64,000 nucleotides of DNA from Blautia sp. (GTDB lineage Bacteria; Bacillota; Clostridia; Lachnospirales; Lachnospiraceae), in NCBI GenBank assembly GCA_029257805.1, contig JARIAR010000031.1, forward strand, positions 1 through 64,000. Reading direction: 5' to 3'. This document shows, piece by piece, positions 8,327 to 17,146 of this stretch (positions are counted from its first letter, which is position 1; each line of letters starts with the position of its first letter). A program made the position numbers and the translations under genes. The notes under the pieces are model-generated. The model saw only the letters and a list, made by a program, of their open reading frames with translations, was not told the origin of the DNA and did no database searches.

Positions 8327-8974
8327 ATGGGTGAAAATTTTAAAAATAAAGATGGAAAGCCTATTTTATTGAAAATGGTAGAAGGGATCCAGCAAAATAA
8401 AGATTTTCTAGGTGAGGTAGATGGTCTTATTGGAGATGGAGATCATGGAATGAATATGAATAAAGGCTTTACTATATTTGAAAATCGATTTTGTGAAGAA
8501 GAATTCAGTTTTTCAGAAGGGTTAAATGAGCTGGGAATGATTCTGATGAATGAAATTGGCGGATCTATGGGGCCTATCTATGGAACTATTTTAATGGATA
8601 TGGGTGACTATATTGAAGAAAATTGTAAAGAAGAGATTGACCTTTCAGGTTTTGCGGGAAGTTTGAATGCAGGATTAGAAGGACTATATGATATTGTAGA
8701 CGCAAGAGTTGGAGATAAAACACTTGTGGATACATTGGCACCGGCGGTAAAAATTCTTCAGGAAGATGCAGGCAGGGATATGAGTTTTAGAGAAGCGTTA
8801 ATTCATATGAAGGATGCGGCCAAAACAGGGAGGGATTCCACAAGGAATCTGATAGCAAAATATGGAAGATCCAGCAGGCTGGGAGAACGATCTAAAGGGG
8901 TATTGGATGCAGGATCCTGTTCCTGCTATGTGATATTAGAGGCAATTGCAGAAGGAATATCGAAATTACTGTAA
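8327..8974 (+). CDS. dhaL: Dihydroxyacetone kinase DhaL-like ADP/ATP-binding subunit
   Basis: 215 residues forming one DAK2 domain. The metal-binding aspartates are in GLIGDGDHGMNMNKGF (Asp32, Asp37, Asp39), and the helical barrel motifs GGSMGPIYGTILMDMGD and DARVGDKTLVDTLAPA are intact. It should supply the nucleotide for phosphorylating ketose held by DhaK. GAGAGG precedes the start, and the gene lies twelve bases after dhaK copy 2. It may serve both DhaK copies. Confidence 0.88.
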   Translation: MGENFKNKDGKPILLKMVEGIQQNKDFLGEVDGLIGDGDHGMNMNKGFTIFENRFCEEEFSFSEGLNELGMILMNEIGGSMGPIYGTILMDMGDYIEENCKEEIDLSGFAGSLNAGLEGLYDIVDARVGDKTLVDTLAPAVKILQEDAGRDMSFREALIHMKDAAKTGRDSTRNLIAKYGRSSRLGERSKGVLDAGSCSCYVILEAIAEGISKLL

Positions 8975-9012
8975 TTTTACATAATAAGAGTGAAAATAAG
9001 GAGAGGGAAAAC

Positions 9013-9465
9013 ATGAAAATTGCAATTGGTTGTGATCCGAATGCCAGACATTTAAAAGAAGTTTTGAAAAAAGCTTGTGAAGAGCAAGGGCATATAGTGG
9101 AAGATATGGGAAGTGAAGATCCAATTTATGCGAATACAGCAATAGCGGTGGGGAATAACGTGGTATCAGGAAAATCTGACAGAGGTATTTTGGTATGTGG
9201 AACCGGAATTGGAATGAGTATTGCTGCAAATAAGGTAAAAGGTGTTTATGCAGCATTACTTACAGATGTATATTCTGCTGAACGCGCTATAAAAAGTAAT
9301 AATAGTAATATAGCTTGTTTGGGGGCATTTACAGTTGGGGAAAAATTAGCTGTGGAATTAGTGAGAAAATGGCTTTCCTGTGAGTTTGATCCGTTGACAT
9401 CCTCTGCGCCTAAAGTTGCAAAATACAAAGAATATGATGAGGGTAGAGATATAATTATTAAATAA
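9013..9465 (+). CDS. RpiB/LacAB-family sugar-phosphate isomerase
   Basis: 150 residues of the RpiB/LacAB fold. The catalytic cysteine is Cys62 in VCGTGIGMSIAANK, and the active-site loop that usually reads DHAG is DPNARH here. In erythritol and threitol catabolism RpiB homologues turn D-erythrulose 4-phosphate into D-erythrose 4-phosphate; in other settings they act on ribose, allose or galactose phosphates. As the last gene after ketose kinases it probably makes the aldose phosphate that enters central metabolism. AGGAGAGGG precedes the ATG and a strong terminator follows. Confidence 0.82.
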   Translation: MKIAIGCDPNARHLKEVLKKACEEQGHIVEDMGSEDPIYANTAIAVGNNVVSGKSDRGILVCGTGIGMSIAANKVKGVYAALLTDVYSAERAIKSNNSNIACLGAFTVGEKLAVELVRKWLSCEFDPLTSSAPKVAKYKEYDEGRDIIIK

Positions 9466-9476
9466 AAAGTTATAGA

Positions 9477-9530
9477 ATACCAGGCATTCAAGCACTTGAG
9501 TTTCATTTAAAAGAATGCCTGGTATATTTT
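9477..9530. terminator. Bidirectional terminator closing the sugar operon
   Basis: A perfect 13-bp inverted repeat (ATACCAGGCATTC at 9477-9489, GAATGCCTGGTAT at 9513-9525) is followed by TTTTA. It sits between converging genes and overlaps the end of the minus-strand ATPase gene, so it likely serves both. Confidence 0.85.
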
Positions 9531-11259
9531 ATCTTCTCCTGTACCGATTAAAGCAAGAGTAGATTTCCTGTATTCGTGGTACCGCATATCCTCCGGGTAT
9601 AGATTCTTCTTCGCTGAAAACTTCTAACCCTTTTTGTTCTAATTCTTTATTAAGAAATTCTACAATTTCCCTTAAAGTACGTTTTCCGTCAATAAGATGT
9701 TCGCAGGCATATTTCAAGAGAAGTCCAAGAGCGGCGGTTTGTTCAGAATCTGTAATTTGTTCAAGGTAGCGAAGATCGATTTCCTGTTTGCCCAGGGAGA
9801 AACCATCTTTTCCGTGCACTTTTACTTTCAGACGCTCCTGTGTTCGGGCTATTTCTTTTCCGAAATAATTTCGCCCTCTGCTTTTTGCGGGGGCTGCTTT
9901 TGTCATAATCCGTTTGCTGTCCGGCATGTGAAAGTCTGGGCTTAGGGATTCTGAAAGAGGGTAATTTTTGCACAGTTCTTTTGTGGGGGCGGTAATATCC
10001 ACAGGATGATAATTATCCATCTGGATAATGGTATCTGCTATATGGAAAAAAGCTCCGGAGCTTCCGGCCACTAAAATAGTGGAGATGCCTCCTTCCTCGT
10101 AAAGACTACGGGCCCGCTGGAGAAACGGGGTAATAGGTTCTTTTTCCCGACGTATAACTTTTTGCATAAATTCATCCCGTACCATGAAGTTTGTGGCAGA
10201 AGTGTCTTCATCAAGCAGGAAAAGATGACTTCCGGCTTCGATGCCTTCTACAATGCCGGCTGCCTGAGAGGTACTTCCGCTTGCATCTTCTGTGGTAAAG
10301 CAATGCGTGTCTTTTTTGTTTGGAAGATCATTTATAAACATGGAAATATCTGTGTCTTTAATAAAACGTCCGTCTTCAGAGCGAAGTTTTAAAGCAGTTT
10401 CGTCTGTAATTACGTATTCCCGCCCGTCTTCTAAAATGTGATTGTATACTCCAAGTTCTAAAGCATTTAAAAGCGTGGATTTTCCATGATATCCTCCGCC
10501 CACAATGAGAGTAATGCCGCAAGGGATGCCCATTCCGGTGATTTTGCCTTTATGTGGAAGTGTAAGAGAAACTCGAAGGCTCTCCGGGGAAGAAAAAGCA
10601 ACCGAATGTTTCATAGGGCGTTGTGAAACACCGCTTTCTCTTGGCAGGATGGAGTTATCTGCGACAAAGGCAACAAGATTTTTTTCTTTTAACGATTTAC
10701 GGATAAATTCCTGATCTTCAGCAAGGAAAATAGAGTTTTCCAGATGGACCGGATTGATATTTTTATAAAAAAAGCTATTTTCGACACTTGCAGGCAGGAA
10801 AGTGAAAAGAATCTTTTCAAGTTCCGGGGCATTGATGGTGCGGCCATTTGCAGGGAAACCTATAAAAAACCGAACGATAATTTCTTTGTCTGTGATTTCA
10901 CAGGCGGTTCGGGAAAGCACTTCCTGGCCACAGTGGCTTACAGAAATCAATCCGCTTTTTCCGGAGCCTTTGGCCTGAAAAGAATAATGGTTCGTCTGTT
11001 GTTCAAAGCGGCGTATCAGATAATCCGAGAGTGTCGTTTGGGTAAGTTTATCTTTATAATAGCCGGAAGGAAAACCTGCGTCTTTATGCGGGATATATAA
11101 ACTTATGTGTGATGGGGAAGCAAAAGGATCCCCCTGTACATGATCAATGGATAAAATATATTGGGGGAATCGGTAACGTCCTTTTAAAGATTTATATGCA
11201 GGATAGCTTTTTCTGTGAAGAGTGTGAAGCTGTTCCTGGAGCTGGGCAGATGTCTGCAT
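9529..11259 (-). CDS. Predicted ABC-class ATPase (COG3044 family)
   Basis: 576 residues. The central P-loop is GGGYHGKSTLL and the Walker B region is HLFLLDEDTSATNFM, as in the COG3044 group of predicted ABC-class ATPases. The N-terminal 200 residues and the C-terminal tail are family-specific, with no membrane segments. Cellular function is not established. The start has GGAGG eight bases upstream on the minus strand. It is a single gene facing the sugar operon. Confidence 0.85.
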   Translation of the reverse strand: MQTSAQLQEQLHTLHRKSYPAYKSLKGRYRFPQYILSIDHVQGDPFASPSHISLYIPHKDAGFPSGYYKDKLTQTTLSDYLIRRFEQQTNHYSFQAKGSGKSGLISVSHCGQEVLSRTACEITDKEIIVRFFIGFPANGRTINAPELEKILFTFLPASVENSFFYKNINPVHLENSIFLAEDQEFIRKSLKEKNLVAFVADNSILPRESGVSQRPMKHSVAFSSPESLRVSLTLPHKGKITGMGIPCGITLIVGGGYHGKSTLLNALELGVYNHILEDGREYVITDETALKLRSEDGRFIKDTDISMFINDLPNKKDTHCFTTEDASGSTSQAAGIVEGIEAGSHLFLLDEDTSATNFMVRDEFMQKVIRREKEPITPFLQRARSLYEEGGISTILVAGSSGAFFHIADTIIQMDNYHPVDITAPTKELCKNYPLSESLSPDFHMPDSKRIMTKAAPAKSRGRNYFGKEIARTQERLKVKVHGKDGFSLGKQEIDLRYLEQITDSEQTAALGLLLKYACEHLIDGKRTLREIVEFLNKELEQKGLEVFSEEESIPGGYAVPRIQEIYSCFNRYRRR

Positions 11260-11298
11260 AAGAAACCTCCTTGTTGTATAAAAAATTCTTTTGTTTTT

Positions 11299-11327
11299 AC
11301 TATAGCCAACAGAATTGTTTTTGTAAA
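11299..11327 (-). promoter_or_regulatory. Promoter of the COG3044 ATPase gene
   Basis: On the minus strand TTTACA (11327-11322) and TATAGT (11304-11299) are exactly 17 bp apart, about 40 bases before the start codon. On the plus strand TATAAT at 11359-11364 is a candidate -10 for the divergent aminopeptidase gene, without a clear -35. Confidence 0.6.
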
Positions 11328-11433
11328 GTTAGAGGTAGAAAAATATATAGTTTTGCTTTATAATAGGAGACATATGGGAAAAACCATAAAAGAAATATCC
11401 TTTTTATATGAAGGGTAAGAAAGGCGGATTAAA

Positions 11434-12822
11434 ATGGAAAGAAGAAATGCATGGCTTTCTTATACAGAAGCAGATGAGAAAGAAATGGAGAGCCTGGCAA
11501 AGGCATACAAAAACTTTCTGGATAATGGAAAGACAGAACGTGAATGCGTAGACAGAACGATTGAGGAAGCAAGAGCAAAGGGTTATGTTTCCCTGGAAGA
11601 AAAACTGGAAAAAGGGGAAACTGTAAAAGCAGGAGATAAGGTTTATACAGTTGACATGAATAAAATCGTGGCACTTTTTCATATAGGAGAAGAGGAACTT
11701 TCCAAAGGTATGAATATCCTTGGCGCTCATATCGACTCCCCACGTATTGATATCAAACAGAACCCGCTTTATGAAGAAGCAGATCTTGCTTATCTTGATA
11801 CCCATTACTATGGCGGCGTTAAAAAATATCAGTGGACAGCGATTCCTCTGGCACTTCATGGCGTGATCGCAAAAAAAGATGGTACTGTTGTAAATGTAAA
11901 TGTTGGAGAAGCTGATGAAGATCCAATCGTATATATCACAGACCTTCTTGTACACCTTGCTGGAAAGCAGATGGCAAAAAAAGCATCTGAGGTAGTGGAA
12001 GGGGAAAACCTGGATATTCTTGTGGGCAGCAGACCGCTGAAAGATCTTCCGGAAGATAAGAAAGAAGCAGTAAAAGAAAACGTTATGAAGCTGCTTAACG
12101 AAAAATATGGTATTGAAGAAGAAGATTTTCTTTCTGCAGAGCTTGAAATCGTTCCTGCAGGAAAAGCAAGAGATTGTGGCCTTGACAGAAGTATGATCGC
12201 TGCTTATGGACAGGATGACCGTGTGTGCGCATACACCTCTCTTGTTGCAATGCTTGAGATGGAAGCACCAAAACGTACATGCTGCTGCCTTCTTGTAGAT
12301 AAAGAAGAAATCGGAAGCGTGGGCGCAACCGGTATGCAGTCACGTTTCTTTGAAAACAGCGTTGCAGAGCTTATGGAAGCAATGGGTGCATATACAGATC
12401 TTGGTTTAAGAAGAGCACTTCGTAATTCCAGTATGCTTTCTTCTGATGTAAGTGCTGGATTTGACCCGGCTTATGCAGAATGCTTTGAGAAGAAGAATTC
12501 AGCTTTCCTTGGAAGAGGAATCGTTCTTAACAAATTTACAGGTTCAAGAGGAAAATCAGGATCCAACGATGCAAATGCAGAGTACGTTGCAAGAGTACGC
12601 AAGATCTTTGATGATCATGAAGTTGCATTCCAGACAGCTGAACTTGGAAAAGTAGATATTGGCGGTGGCGGAACAATCGCATTTATCGCAGCTCTTTATG
12701 GAATGGAAGTAATTGACAGCGGTGTTGCAGTTTTAAGTATGCATGCTCCGTGGGAAGTAACAAGCAAAGCAGATGTGTATGAGGCAAAGAAGGCATACAA
12801 AGCATTTCTTCTTGATGCATAA
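11434..12822 (+). CDS. M18-family aminopeptidase
   Basis: 462 residues, typical for M18 (aspartyl aminopeptidase/aminopeptidase I) zinc peptidases that trim N-terminal residues in the cytosol. Metal and catalytic segments are present: GAHIDSPRID with the first His and Asp, LVDKEEIGSVGATGMQS with the Glu pair, SSDVSAGFDP, and a C-terminal SMHAPWEVTSKAD with the last metal His. The ATG at 11434 follows AAGAAAGGCGG. Codon use (many CTT, GAA and GGA) suggests good expression. Confidence 0.9.
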   Translation: MERRNAWLSYTEADEKEMESLAKAYKNFLDNGKTERECVDRTIEEARAKGYVSLEEKLEKGETVKAGDKVYTVDMNKIVALFHIGEEELSKGMNILGAHIDSPRIDIKQNPLYEEADLAYLDTHYYGGVKKYQWTAIPLALHGVIAKKDGTVVNVNVGEADEDPIVYITDLLVHLAGKQMAKKASEVVEGENLDILVGSRPLKDLPEDKKEAVKENVMKLLNEKYGIEEEDFLSAELEIVPAGKARDCGLDRSMIAAYGQDDRVCAYTSLVAMLEMEAPKRTCCCLLVDKEEIGSVGATGMQSRFFENSVAELMEAMGAYTDLGLRRALRNSSMLSSDVSAGFDPAYAECFEKKNSAFLGRGIVLNKFTGSRGKSGSNDANAEYVARVRKIFDDHEVAFQTAELGKVDIGGGGTIAFIAALYGMEVIDSGVAVLSMHAPWEVTSKADVYEAKKAYKAFLLDA

Positions 12823-12823
12823 G

Positions 12824-12845
12824 CCTTAAAAGAGGCAATTTATTG
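12824..12845 (+). terminator. Weak terminator after the aminopeptidase gene
   Basis: GCCT and AGGC form a short stem (12825-12837) followed by AATTTATT. This is a weak signal and may only slow transcription. Confidence 0.3.
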
Positions 12846-12882
12846 GATTATTAAAAAAATAAAAAAAATTTTAAAATAACTC

Positions 12883-12911
12883 TTGACATTTTGGTCCTTA
12901 TAGGGTAGAAT
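12883..12911 (+). promoter_or_regulatory. Promoter of the tRNA-Arg gene
   Basis: TTGACA (12883-12888) and TAGAAT (12906-12911) with a 17-bp spacer lie about 30 bases before the tRNA. This is a near-consensus housekeeping sigma promoter. Confidence 0.85.
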
Positions 12912-12942
12912 ACTCATTGTTGCGAGGGAAAAACGCAAAGAT

Positions 12943-13016
12943 GTGTGTTTAGCTCAGCTGGATAGAGCGTTTGGCTACGGACCAAAAGGTCGGGGGTTCG
13001 AATCCTCTAACACACG
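12943..13016 (+). tRNA. tRNA-Arg (anticodon ACG)
   Basis: Full cloverleaf: acceptor GTGTGTT/AACACAC, D-arm GCTC..GAGC, anticodon stem TTTGG/CCAAA with loop CTACGGA (anticodon ACG at 12977-12979), and T-arm with TTCGAAT. CCA is not encoded. It reads CGN codons after A34-to-inosine editing. It stands alone with its own promoter and terminator. Confidence 0.93.
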
Positions 13017-13020
13017 TAGT

Positions 13021-13059
13021 GCCACTGGAAATGAAAGTTTCCGGTGGCTTTTTTTTTAC
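13021..13059 (+). terminator. Terminator of the tRNA-Arg gene
   Basis: GCCACTGGAAA (13021-13031) pairs with TTTCCGGTGGC (13038-13048) with one G-T pair, followed by nine T. Strong intrinsic terminator. Confidence 0.92.
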
Positions 13060-13123
13060 AATTTCATAAAAAGCATTCTTTAAACAAGATAGTGATGCAA
13101 CAGGTTACGAAGGAGGAAATCAG

Positions 13124-14473
13124 TTGGAAATTACATTTTACAGATTATTATGGATTTTTGCTGTATATGCAGTAATTGGATGGGGAATTGGTACAGCAGT
13201 GGCAGCAGTAAGAGAGAAAAAATTTGTAGATGTGGGATTTCTTTTTGGTCCATGGTGTCCTGCATATGGTTTTGGTGGTGTAATATTTGCCATATTTTTG
13301 CAGGAATTAAAAAATGAATTGCTGTTCCTTTTTCTTGGCGGTGTTATTTTATCGTTTTTACTTTCCATATCAACAGGGTTTATTCTGGAAAAGATTTTTC
13401 ATAAAAAATGGTGGGATTATTCCAGAAAGAGATTTCAGTTTGGAGGCTATGTCAATCTTCCATATACCGTAGTATGGGGAATTGCAGCAGTGATTTGTAT
13501 TTTTTTTGTAAATCCGTTTATTGGGAAGCTGTCGGGACTTTTTCCAAAAAAGATAGGGGAAATCTTTTTATTTGTAGTTTATATATTGTTGTGTATGGAT
13601 TTTGTTGGAACAGTTGTTAGTATTACAGCCGTCAATCGTCGAATCAGAAAGCTGGCGATCATTTCCAATGTTTCAGAAAATCTTCAAAAAGCAGCAGACG
13701 ACATGGGAAAAGGGATTGTAGGGCTTGTTCTGAAACACATGAGTCGTGCATATCCAAGTCTGGAAGCGAAAAAGCTTCTTGAGGCACGTCAGGAAAAAGA
13801 TCGTTTGCTGGAAGAAGAAAAAGAAAAAGCCGGTGTTTTTGCAGTTGGCTGCTCTTTTTATAAGCTGGTAAGTCTGTTTTTAATCGGTGCTTTTATAGGA
13901 GATATTACAGAAACAATTTTTTGTTTTGTTACAACTGGAAGAATAATGAGCCGCAGTAGTGTGGTGTATGGGCCCTTTAGTATTGTATGGGGATTGGGGT
14001 GTGTTCTTTTGACCGCCCTTCTCTATCAGTATCGAAGCAGAAGTGACGGATATATTTTCGTATTTGGAACCGTTTTAGGTGGTGCTTATGAATACATATG
14101 TAGTGTTTTTACAGAAATAGTATTTGGAACCGTCTTTTGGGATTACAGTGCGATTCAATTTAATCTTGGAGGAAGGATCAACCTCTTATTCTGTTTTTTC
14201 TGGGGGATTGTAGCAGTGATCTGGATGCGCTTTTTATATCCTTTTTTATCAGGGGTGATAGAAAAAATCCCAAAAAAGGCAGGGGTTATCATAACCTGGA
14301 TTATGATTGTATTTATGATATTTAACATTGCTATTTCAGGTCTGGCTCTTGGCCGATATACACAGCGAAAAACAGAAAAAAAGGAAAATGTAACGGCAAT
14401 CGGCGCTTTTTTGGATGAACATTTTCCAGATGAAAGAATGAAACGGATTTATCCGAATATGATTTTTAAATAA
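13124..14473 (+). CDS. CmpB-like putative ABC-transporter type IV membrane protein (tandem domain)
   Basis: 449 residues with two copies of the CmpB (Pfam PF06541) membrane domain. The first begins WIFAVYAVIGWGIGTAV and continues FLFGPWCPAYGFGG. The second begins LIGAFIGDITETIF and continues VVYGPFSIVWGLG. A charged cytosolic stretch joins them (about residues 185-240). Each half has around five to six membrane helices. The substrate is unknown. TTG at 13124 is the start: AGGAGG lies seven bases upstream and no closer ATG or GTG fits. It ends 18 bases before pcrA. Confidence 0.75.
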   Translation: MEITFYRLLWIFAVYAVIGWGIGTAVAAVREKKFVDVGFLFGPWCPAYGFGGVIFAIFLQELKNELLFLFLGGVILSFLLSISTGFILEKIFHKKWWDYSRKRFQFGGYVNLPYTVVWGIAAVICIFFVNPFIGKLSGLFPKKIGEIFLFVVYILLCMDFVGTVVSITAVNRRIRKLAIISNVSENLQKAADDMGKGIVGLVLKHMSRAYPSLEAKKLLEARQEKDRLLEEEKEKAGVFAVGCSFYKLVSLFLIGAFIGDITETIFCFVTTGRIMSRSSVVYGPFSIVWGLGCVLLTALLYQYRSRSDGYIFVFGTVLGGAYEYICSVFTEIVFGTVFWDYSAIQFNLGGRINLLFCFFWGIVAVIWMRFLYPFLSGVIEKIPKKAGVIITWIMIVFMIFNIAISGLALGRYTQRKTEKKENVTAIGAFLDEHFPDERMKRIYPNMIFK

Positions 14474-14491
14474 GAAAATAGGAGAGATAAC

Positions 14492-16723
14492 ATGAATATA
14501 TATGATACCTTAAATCCTCCGCAGAAAGAGGCGGTGTTTCATACAGAAGGGCCGCTTTTGATTCTGGCAGGAGCCGGTTCTGGTAAAACAAGAGTATTAA
14601 CCCATAGAATTGCCTGCCTGATTGAAGAAAAGGGAGTTAATCCATGGAATATCCTGGCAATTACCTTTACAAATAAGGCGGCTCAGGAGATGAGGGAACG
14701 TGTAGACCGCTTGATTGGAACAGGGGCAGAAAGTATCTGGGTATCCACCTTTCATGCCGCCTGTGTGCGAATTTTGAGAAGACATATAGATTTCCTGGGG
14801 TTTGATACACGATTTGCAATTTACGATACAGATGATCAGAAAACAGTTATAAAAGAAGTATGCAGACGTCTGAACTTGGATACAAAGATTTTTAAAGAAA
14901 GAACATTGATGTCTAGAATTTCTCATGCCAAAGATGAATTGATGACACCGGATGAGATGGAAAAGGAAGCCGGAGGAGATTTTAATGCAAAGAAGATTGC
15001 AGCTGTTTATCGAGAATATCAGGCTGCACTTCGAAAAAATAATGCGTTGGATTTTGATGATCTTATTGTAAAAACTGTTGAACTATTTGAAAAGCATCCA
15101 AATGTTTTGGAATATTATCAGGATCGCTTCCAATATATTATGGTGGATGAGTATCAGGATACTAATACAGCACAGTTTAAATTTGTAAGTCTTTTAGCAT
15201 CTAAATATCAAAATCTCTGTGTGGTTGGAGACGATGACCAGTCGATTTATAAATTTCGAGGCGCTAATATTGGGAATATTCTGGGGTTTGAAAAGAATTT
15301 TTCTAAAGCGAAAGTAATCCGTTTGGAGCAAAACTATCGTTCAACAGGAAATATACTGGAAGCTGCAAATCATGTAATTTCCAACAATACAGAGAGAAAA
15401 AGCAAACGATTATGGACAGAGAGTGATGCGGGAGAAAAAATACATTTTCGTCAGTTCCTTAATGGATTTGAAGAAGCGGAATATGTGGTAGGAGAAATTA
15501 GCAAAGCACAGAGAAACGGAGATTGTAATTATAAAGACTGTGCAGTTCTTTACCGTACAAATGCTCAGTCCAGACTTTTCGAAGAAAAGTTTCTTATGGC
15601 CAATATTCCTTATAAGATTGTGGGGGGTATAAATTTCTATTCCCGTAAAGAGATCAAAGATCTGCTTAGCTATTTAAAAACTATCAGCAATGCGCGGGAT
15701 GATCTTGCAGTACGCAGAATTTTAAATGTGCCAAAAAGAGGAATTGGCGCAACCACAGTAAGCAGAGTGCAGGATTATGCTGATTATATGGAAATTAGTT
15801 TTTATGATGCTCTGCGTGTGGCTGAGGAAATTCCTTCTATTGGAAGAAGTCTTTCGAAGATTAATGGTTTTGTAGAGTTGATTCAGTCTCTTCGTTCCAA
15901 AGAAGAAGTGTACACAGTACGTGATATTTTGGAAGAAGTGATTCGTCTTACAGGATACAGGGATGAGCTTCTTGCAGAAGACACAGAGGAAGCAAGAGCA
16001 AGGATTGAAAATATAGATGAATTGATTTCAAAAGCAGAGACTTATCAAGACACAATGCAGGAGCAAAATGAAAAGGCAACGCTTGCTGGTTTTCTGGAGG
16101 AAATAGCGCTTGTGGCAGATATTGATTCTGTAGATCCGGATCAGGATTATGTGTTGCTTATGACTCTTCACAGTGCCAAGGGTCTGGAATTTCCAAGGGT
16201 ATTTTTGACCGGGATGGAAGATGGTATTTTTCCCGGATATATGTCTATAAGTTCCGGAGATTTATCAGAACTTGAGGAAGAACGGCGGCTTTGTTATGTG
16301 GGAATTACAAGAGCGATGCAGGAACTTACCGTTACCTGTGCACAGCAGCGTATGATACGGGGAGAAACGCAATATAATCGTGTTTCACGTTTTGTGCGGG
16401 AGATTCCCAGAGAACTTGTTGATCTGGGACACAGCATTCCTGAGAAAAAGACAAGTATTGAGGATATTGTTCCAAAAAATAACAGTTATATGCAAATGAA
16501 GATGGCTTTTAAGGCGAAGCCATTTCAGCCTAGAGAATTTAAAGTTACAAAAGCGGAATCTCTTGATTATGAAGTGGGAGATACCGTGCGTCATATGAAG
16601 TTTGGTGTGGGTATTGTAAAAAATATCACAGAAGGCGGAAGAGATTATGAGGTGACGGTAGAGTTTGACAGATTCGGAGTAAAGAAAATGTTTGCAAGTT
16701 TTGCAAAGCTGAAAAAAATATAA
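14492..16723 (+). CDS. pcrA: ATP-dependent DNA helicase PcrA/UvrD
   Basis: 743 residues, a superfamily 1A 3'-5' helicase for nucleotide excision repair and clearing of proteins from DNA. Motifs in order: Q motif LNPPQKEAV, Walker A AGAGSGKT (residues 26-33), Ia ITFTNKAAQEM, II VDEYQDTN, III GDDDQSIYKFRGA, IV LEQNYRS, V LMTLHSAKGLEF, VI EERRLCYVGITRA. The C-terminal about 60 residues form the Tudor-like domain typical of Gram-positive PcrA (VGDTVRHMKFGVGIV). GGAGAG precedes the ATG. Confidence 0.95.
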   Translation: MNIYDTLNPPQKEAVFHTEGPLLILAGAGSGKTRVLTHRIACLIEEKGVNPWNILAITFTNKAAQEMRERVDRLIGTGAESIWVSTFHAACVRILRRHIDFLGFDTRFAIYDTDDQKTVIKEVCRRLNLDTKIFKERTLMSRISHAKDELMTPDEMEKEAGGDFNAKKIAAVYREYQAALRKNNALDFDDLIVKTVELFEKHPNVLEYYQDRFQYIMVDEYQDTNTAQFKFVSLLASKYQNLCVVGDDDQSIYKFRGANIGNILGFEKNFSKAKVIRLEQNYRSTGNILEAANHVISNNTERKSKRLWTESDAGEKIHFRQFLNGFEEAEYVVGEISKAQRNGDCNYKDCAVLYRTNAQSRLFEEKFLMANIPYKIVGGINFYSRKEIKDLLSYLKTISNARDDLAVRRILNVPKRGIGATTVSRVQDYADYMEISFYDALRVAEEIPSIGRSLSKINGFVELIQSLRSKEEVYTVRDILEEVIRLTGYRDELLAEDTEEARARIENIDELISKAETYQDTMQEQNEKATLAGFLEEIALVADIDSVDPDQDYVLLMTLHSAKGLEFPRVFLTGMEDGIFPGYMSISSGDLSELEEERRLCYVGITRAMQELTVTCAQQRMIRGETQYNRVSRFVREIPRELVDLGHSIPEKKTSIEDIVPKNNSYMQMKMAFKAKPFQPREFKVTKAESLDYEVGDTVRHMKFGVGIVKNITEGGRDYEVTVEFDRFGVKKMFASFAKLKKI

Positions 16724-16774
16724 TGGAACAAATTTTGAAAATTTAAGGAAACCATGGTAAAATATTAAAAATTA

Positions 16775-16783
16775 TGGTATAAT
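16775..16783 (+). promoter_or_regulatory. Extended -10 promoter for the small acidic membrane protein gene
   Basis: TGGTATAAT (TG at -15/-14, TATAAT at 16778-16783) lacks a good -35, as is common for extended -10 promoters. It lies about 60 bases before the ATG. Confidence 0.5.
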
Positions 16784-16841
16784 AACAAAAGTAAAAAAGC
16801 TGGCCATACGGCAGCAAAATTGAGAGAGGATGGTGCGAGAT

Positions 16842-17066
16842 ATGAATATGAATAAATTTGAAGAGCTGTTATCCACATTAAAGAAAAAAGAAGACGAAAA
16901 ACAGAAAAATACAGTCCTCTGGGTACTGGCGATTATTGGTGCAGTGGCAGCAGTAGCAGGTATCGCATTTGCCGTATATCGTTTCTTCACACCGGATTAT
17001 CTGGAAGATTTTGAAGAAGATTTCGATGATGACTTTGATGATTATTTTGAGGATGAAGAAGAGTAA
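16842..17066 (+). CDS. Small single-pass membrane protein with acidic tail
   Basis: 74 residues from ATG 16842, chosen because AGAGAGGA sits 11 bases upstream; ATG 16830 overlaps that site. The layout is a charged N-terminal helix rich in Lys/Glu, one membrane helix (VLWVLAIIGAVAAVAGIAFA), then a C-terminal tail of almost only Asp, Glu, Phe and Tyr. I do not recognise the family. Such tails can bind cations or basic proteins, but no function is claimed. A terminator follows. Confidence 0.65.
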   Translation: MNMNKFEELLSTLKKKEDEKQKNTVLWVLAIIGAVAAVAGIAFAVYRFFTPDYLEDFEEDFDDDFDDYFEDEEE

Positions 17067-17100
17067 ACATCTTCTGATCATGAATGAAAAGAAAGATCAA

Positions 17101-17132
17101 AATAGCTCCGGCGAAAACCGGAGCTATTTTTG
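17101..17132 (+). terminator. Terminator after the small membrane protein gene
   Basis: AATAGCTCCGG (17101-17111) pairs with CCGGAGCTATT (17118-17128) around CGAAAA, followed by TTTT. It lies only a few bases before the ribosome binding site of the next gene, so read-through or an overlapping promoter is needed downstream. Confidence 0.8.
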
Positions 17133-17146
17133 GATGGAGGTTAAAT

